From: Deltaproteobacteria bacterium
GTDB lineage: Bacteria; Myxococcota; Kuafuiibacteriia; Kuafuiibacteriales; Kuafuiibacteriaceae
DNA: 64,000 nt
Direction of reading: 5' to 3'
Assembly: GCA_016713425.1 (NCBI GenBank)
Contig: JADJPE010000005.1
Span: 2,108,001-2,172,000 of the forward strand
Part shown: in pieces, positions 60,254-64,000 of the stretch
Position numbering within the stretch: the first letter of the stretch is position 1
Layout: each line of letters starts with the position of its first letter
Translations under genes and position numbers: made by a program
The notes under the pieces: model-generated
Told to the model about the DNA's origin: nothing
Seen by the model: the letters and a program-made list of their open reading frames with translations, nothing else
Database searches by the model: none

Positions 60254-61105
60254 ATGTCTATGCAGCGCATCGACGACATAACGAACCTCAAGCGCGTGCT
60301 CCGAGAGCATCGCCAAGGAGGCGCGCGTATCGGGCTCGTGGCGACGATGGGTGCGCTGCACGAAGGCCATCTGTCGCTCGTTGATGCCCTTCGAACTCGC
60401 GCTGACGTGCTCGTGGCGACGGTCTTCGTGAACCCGAAACAGTTCGGTCCGTCGGAAGATCTCGACCGTTATCCACGCGACCTCGACCGCGACGCTTCGC
60501 TCCTGGCGGGTCGCGGTGTCCATGTGTTGTTTGCGCCGTCGGTCCGGACCATCTACCCGGAGGGCTTTCGGACGACCGTGTCGGTGGCGGGTGTGAGTGA
60601 AGGGCTTTGTGGCGCCCTGCGCCCTGGGCACTTCGACGGCGTGGCCACGATCGTGCTCAAGCTCTTCAACATCGTCGCGCCCGACGTCGCGATCTTCGGG
60701 GAGAAAGACTTCCAACAGCTCGCGGTCATTCGGGCGATGGCCCGCGACCTCGATCTCGATGTCGAGATCGTTGGGGCGCCGATCGTGCGCGAGGCCGACG
60801 GGCTCGCGATGTCATCTCGCAATGCCTTCTTGTCGCCCGACGAACGTGTCCGCGCGTCTGCGCTGTCGGCGGGGCTCCGGGCCGCGCAGGATGCATTTCG
60901 AGCGGGCGAACAGAGGGGGGCGCGTCTTTGCGAGGTGGCGCGCACGGTCATGTTGGCCAGCGCGGTGCATCCGCAATATCTCGAGCTTCGGGGTCTTGAT
61001 GACCTCGCACCCCTGGATTTCGCCGATCGCCCGTCGGTTTTGCTGACGGCAGCGTATGTGGGCTCGACTCGGCTCATCGATAACCTTATTCTGAGCCGCT
61101 CGTGA
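60254..61105 (+). CDS. panC: Pantothenate synthetase
   Basis: PanC (283 aa) joins pantoate and beta-alanine with ATP. The nucleotidyl-transferase HIGH equivalent is ALHEGHL (H36, H39), and FVNPKQFGPSEDLDRYPR, GLCGALRPGHFDGVATIVLKL, FGEKDFQQ and the MSSRN (KMSKS equivalent) are all present. The length is normal. ATG 60254 is followed after two codons by a second ATG, either of which could be used. It overlaps smpB by 4 bp (GTGA), so the two are coupled. Confidence 0.97.
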   Translation: MSMQRIDDITNLKRVLREHRQGGARIGLVATMGALHEGHLSLVDALRTRADVLVATVFVNPKQFGPSEDLDRYPRDLDRDASLLAGRGVHVLFAPSVRTIYPEGFRTTVSVAGVSEGLCGALRPGHFDGVATIVLKLFNIVAPDVAIFGEKDFQQLAVIRAMARDLDLDVEIVGAPIVREADGLAMSSRNAFLSPDERVRASALSAGLRAAQDAFRAGEQRGARLCEVARTVMLASAVHPQYLELRGLDDLAPLDFADRPSVLLTAAYVGSTRLIDNLILSRS

Positions 61106-61632
61106 CCCCGTCGAAGCCAAGACCAAAAAAGGCGGGGCGTTCGTCGCCGTCGAGCCGCGGCCCAGCTCAGAAGCCGGCCGAGCGTATCCTGTCCGTCGCC
61201 CGGAATCGGCGTGCTCAGTTCGAATATGAGGTCGTCGATTCGGTCGAGGCCGGGATGGTCTTGACGGGCACCGAGGTGAAGAGCCTGCGCGATGGGAAGG
61301 TCCAGTTGGTGGATGCCTATGCGACCTGTGAACACGGCGTGGCCACGTTGCATCACGCCCATATTGCGGAGTACGGCAACGGAACGTACGCAAACCACGA
61401 TCCGGTGCGGAGTCGAAGGCTGTTGCTTCACCGGACGGAGATCGATCGCTTGGCCCGGAAGACCGCCGAGAAGGGCTTCACGCTGATCCCCCTGGAGATC
61501 TACTTCAAAGGTCCTCGAGCGAAGGTGAAGCTCGGGCTTTGTCGAGGCAAAGACGTTCGCGACAAGCGCGACACCATCCGCGCGCGCGATGAACGCCGAG
61601 CGGCGCTGCGAGAAGCTCGAGGCGACGGATGA
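61102..61632 (+). CDS. smpB: SsrA-binding protein
   Basis: SmpB (176 aa) binds tmRNA and guides it to stalled ribosomes. A basic Pro/Ser-rich N-terminal extension of about 25 residues precedes the conserved barrel: ARNRRAQFEYEVVDSVEAG, LTGTEVKSLRDGKVQL, DAYA, YGNGTYANHDPVRSRRLLLH, LIPLEIYFK and KVKLGLCRGKDVRDKRDTI. The C-terminal basic helix that reaches into the decoding site is present. GTG 61102 overlaps the panC stop and gives the standard start. The next gene overlaps it by 4 bp (ATGA). Confidence 0.97.
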   Translation: MTPSKPRPKKAGRSSPSSRGPAQKPAERILSVARNRRAQFEYEVVDSVEAGMVLTGTEVKSLRDGKVQLVDAYATCEHGVATLHHAHIAEYGNGTYANHDPVRSRRLLLHRTEIDRLARKTAEKGFTLIPLEIYFKGPRAKVKLGLCRGKDVRDKRDTIRARDERRAALREARGDG

Positions 61633-63284
61633 CCGACGGCAACAGGATGATTCGTGGGGGCCTTCGCCGCGGCGTCGTTCTTTTTCCGGCCGGCTTCGCT
61701 TGGATTTTGGGCGTGAGTGGGCTCGTCGGTGTCTTGCTGTGGCCTTCGGTGGTGCTCGCGGGCTTCAAGAAGCTCGAGCTTCGGGTTCCGGGGGGGATCG
61801 TGGGCGTCGCGCCCGGCGATTTCGATGCCGATGGTCGGACAGACCTTGCGGTTGCCTACGTGCGAGGGGCGGGTCCGAAGGCGCGGCGTTTCATTGGGGT
61901 GTTTTTTCGCGATACTCAGGGCGGCTTCGACGTGAAGCCGAATGTGGCGTTCTCAGCGCCGCGCAACGCGGCGTTGTTCGACGCTGGCGACGCGCTTGGC
62001 GATGCCCAAGACGAGCTCGTTTTCTTTGCGTCCGACGGGATCTACGCCCAGGCGTTTGCCGCCCGAAAGCCGGGGCGGCCGACCAAGATCGTCAACGTGC
62101 CCACGCTCGCGGGCCGCGCCGACGAAGAAGAACTTCTCGCGTGGGATTTTCTGACGACCTTGGACGGCCCTTCGGATGGCCGTTCGGATGGCCGTTCGCG
62201 CGTGCTCGTTGTGCCCACGCCTCGGGATCTCCAACTTTTTCGTGCCGAGCCCGGGGGGCTTTGGTCGCCTTGGGCCAAGCTCTCGCTGCAGACGTTCAGC
62301 GACTACGATGCGGCTTCAGAGACCTATCGGCGCTCACGTCGTGGCGGCAGCTCGGGGCGGCAGTTTTCGCTTGCGGTCACGACGGTCGTGCCCAACGTCG
62401 TCTTCATCGACCAAACGGGTGATGGGCGTCCCGATGTCGTCACGCACTTCGAGGATCGTATCGCGGTCTTTGCCCAGCGCGCCGACGGCTCGATGGCCCC
62501 CGAGCCGACGTTCAGTCGATATTATGCGGTGAGAACCGACGAAGAGCTCGAGCGGCGGGATACCAGCATCGAGACGAAGATCGCGCAGCTCGATGCGGAC
62601 GGCATCGCCGATCTGGCCATCACGAAGATCGGTGGTGGCATCACGACGTTGGCGACCGAGGTACGCTTGTTCCGCGGGGCCAAGGGCGGAGGTTTCGAAC
62701 TCGAACCTGCCCAGTCCTTTCAGGACCCCGGATTCGCGGCGCTCGTCGATTTCGTCGATGTCGACGGCGATGGGCGGCTCGAAATGCTGCACCCCATGTC
62801 CGCGGTCTCCGTCGTATCGATGACGCGGGCGATGTTGGCATCGGTCGTCTCCCTCGATGTTCGTATCCGACGACCGGATGCGGCGCCCCAACTCTTTGAA
62901 CGTAAGCCCTCACAAACATTGAGTTCTCGGCTCGGGCTCGACCTCAGCGTTGGCGCGACGCTGCGAGGCGGGGGGCCGATGTTTGGGCACGACTTCGATG
63001 GTGACGGGCGGCCGGATGCCGTGTTGCCCGACGGCGGAGACAAGATGGTGCTTCATCGCGGGCGTGGTGGGGACCGGCAAGCGGGCACGGCACTTTTTGA
63101 GGATGAGGGCCACATTACGCTCGCGGCGCCTGGGAGCCACAAGACGTTCGCTTTGATGCCCGGGTCGGCGGTGGGTGGCGGTCCCGATGTTGTCGTCTAC
63201 TACGTCCAGCGACCCGAGCTGGGTGGGCGATTGGTCGTCTTTCGGAATGCGTTCCGCGCTGAGTCAACCACTTTGAATCGTTGA
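61629..63284 (+). CDS. Secreted FG-GAP/VCBS repeat protein
   Basis: This 551-residue protein has an N-terminal signal (hydrophobic GFAWILGVSGLVGVLLWPSVVLA). Five or more FG-GAP-like blades are visible, each with an Asp-rich calcium loop: GDFDADGRTDLAVAY, DQTGDGRPDVVTHFEDR, AQLDADGIADLAI, DVDGDGRLEML and HDFDGDGRPDAVLPDGG. The middle contains a 12-bp repeat coding SDGR units. Such beta-propellers occur on the outer surface or in the periplasm as binding modules. No enzyme domain is attached. It is translationally coupled to smpB and followed by pal after 32 bp. Confidence 0.85.
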   Translation: MTDGNRMIRGGLRRGVVLFPAGFAWILGVSGLVGVLLWPSVVLAGFKKLELRVPGGIVGVAPGDFDADGRTDLAVAYVRGAGPKARRFIGVFFRDTQGGFDVKPNVAFSAPRNAALFDAGDALGDAQDELVFFASDGIYAQAFAARKPGRPTKIVNVPTLAGRADEEELLAWDFLTTLDGPSDGRSDGRSRVLVVPTPRDLQLFRAEPGGLWSPWAKLSLQTFSDYDAASETYRRSRRGGSSGRQFSLAVTTVVPNVVFIDQTGDGRPDVVTHFEDRIAVFAQRADGSMAPEPTFSRYYAVRTDEELERRDTSIETKIAQLDADGIADLAITKIGGGITTLATEVRLFRGAKGGGFELEPAQSFQDPGFAALVDFVDVDGDGRLEMLHPMSAVSVVSMTRAMLASVVSLDVRIRRPDAAPQLFERKPSQTLSSRLGLDLSVGATLRGGGPMFGHDFDGDGRPDAVLPDGGDKMVLHRGRGGDRQAGTALFEDEGHITLAAPGSHKTFALMPGSAVGGGPDVVVYYVQRPELGGRLVVFRNAFRAESTTLNR

Positions 63285-63316
63285 CTTGCTCCGACTGTTT
63301 GACTACTTCCCAGTGC

Positions 63317-64000
63317 ATGCAAGGCATGCTTTCTCGACGCCGCGTATCCCGTTCTTGGGCCCTGTTTGCGCCGCTCATCTCGCTCGCTGTTCTGCTCTTC
63401 GCGGGCGGATGCGGGCCTAAGTATCCGAAATGCGAGACGGATGATCACTGCGCCGAAAAAGGCGAAGTTTGCGTCGAAGGTGTTTGCCAGCAGTGCCGCG
63501 ATGACTCGAACTGCGGCGAGGGGCAGCGGTGCGCGGGGGGGCGTTGTGAGGAGAAGCCGGAGTGCTCGACCAATAGCGATTGCTCCGACAACAAGATCTG
63601 TCGATCGGGTCGGTGTCAGATCGAGTGTGCGGCCGATGCCGACTGTGGCAGCGGTCTCAACTGCAAGGACAATCGCTGCGTCGATCCGCTCGCGTGCGCC
63701 ACGACGAGTGACTGCGAAGCCGGCATGAGCTGCATCTCGGGCCGTTGCTCCGAGCCGATCTCGGCTTCGCGATCGATGGGGTGCGACTATCCAACGGTTC
63801 GTTTTCCGTTCAACGAGGCCACGCTGAGCAGCGATGCCAAGGAGGGGCTGCAGGCGGTCGCGGATTGTCTCAAGTCACGATCGGGAACAATCGTGATCGA
63901 AGGACATTGCGATGAGCGCGGCACCGAGGAGTACAATCTGGCCTTGGGCGATCGCCGTGCCCGTGCCGTCAAGCAGTACCTCAACCGACTTGGTGTTTCG
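63317..64000 (+). CDS. Pal-type OmpA lipoprotein with Cys-rich N-terminal repeats (3' end beyond window)
   Basis: This peptidoglycan-associated-type lipoprotein is still open at base 64000. The signal ends at FAGGC (C32). About 115 residues of Cys-rich repeats of the form C-x5-C-x6-C-x4-C follow (DDHCAEKGEVCVEGVC, DSNCGEGQRCAGGRC, NSDCSDNKICRSGRC and two more). An OmpA-like domain begins VRFPFNEATLSSDAKEGL and contains GHCDERGTEEYNLALGDRRA, the peptidoglycan-binding signature. About 70 residues of that domain are in view. It probably anchors the outer membrane to the wall. ATG 63317 or 63326 may be the start. Ordinary Pal lacks the Cys repeats. Confidence 0.9.
   Translation, partial: MQGMLSRRRVSRSWALFAPLISLAVLLFAGGCGPKYPKCETDDHCAEKGEVCVEGVCQQCRDDSNCGEGQRCAGGRCEEKPECSTNSDCSDNKICRSGRCQIECAADADCGSGLNCKDNRCVDPLACATTSDCEAGMSCISGRCSEPISASRSMGCDYPTVRFPFNEATLSSDAKEGLQAVADCLKSRSGTIVIEGHCDERGTEEYNLALGDRRARAVKQYLNRLGVS

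Overview
The window is GC-rich, densely coded DNA from a Gram-negative bacterium with a didermal envelope: many lipoprotein signal peptides, a Pal/OmpA lipoprotein, FtsX/EnvC, a Tat substrate and lipid-linked glycan genes. Eukaryote-like Ser/Thr kinase, FHA, HEAT, FG-GAP, beta-helix, bulb-lectin and InlB-type repeat proteins, Asp/Gly-rich lipoproteins and a CarH-type regulator together point to Myxococcota (Polyangia-like) or a close deltaproteobacterial relative. This placement is an inference from gene content; there is no rRNA. A striking habit of this genome is abundant short tandem repeats (5, 6, 9, 12, 15 and 18 bp units), both between genes and inside linkers.

Layout. 1-4146: a membrane Ser/Thr kinase (cut by the left edge) divergent from an Asp/Gly-rich lipoprotein. 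4184-10404: a sulfur-assimilation block on the minus strand (cysD, cysNC fusion, APS-type cysH, SLC13/RCK_C permease). 10652-15810: nuclease-fold lipoprotein, beta-helix lipoprotein, yacG and a LysM-like protein. 15907-20955: a surface-glycan group (Wzx-type flippase, DUF6492-like glycosyltransferase, TylF-like methyltransferase, mannose-6-phosphate isomerase). 21063-22878: an aminotransferase and a small lipoprotein. 23198-32356: a long plus-strand run of ftsX, envC-like, a PDZ-less ctp, a double-FHA membrane protein, pdxA, a HEAT protein and a HAMP-like membrane protein. 32479-35142: tRNA(CAT), zinc-ribbon coiled-coil protein, DUF6544-like protein and a YebC-family regulator. 35259-40850: DsbA-like lipoprotein, Tat amine oxidase, CarH-type B12 photoreceptor-repressor and a divergent four-FAS1 lipoprotein, with an AT-rich operator region of 11-bp repeats between the last two. 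40967-44605: KtrB/KtrA-type potassium transport plus a HAMP/PAS-like membrane protein. 44757-53209: two very large paralogous secreted repeat proteins sharing an unrecognised N-terminal domain. 53576-55896: two hypothetical proteins around an IS630-type transposase remnant. 56158-64000: murA with Asp in place of the catalytic Cys, a lipoprotein gene just before it, then deoxynucleoside kinase, panB, panC, smpB, an FG-GAP protein and pal (cut by the right edge).

The points most worth following are: the CarH-type regulator with 11-bp-spaced operators shared with a FAS1 adhesin; the paired giant proteins with a common unknown domain; the APS-reductase pathway beside an APS-kinase domain that has lost its Asp-Gly-Asp motif; the MurA Cys-to-Asp change; and the PDZ-less C-terminal processing protease.
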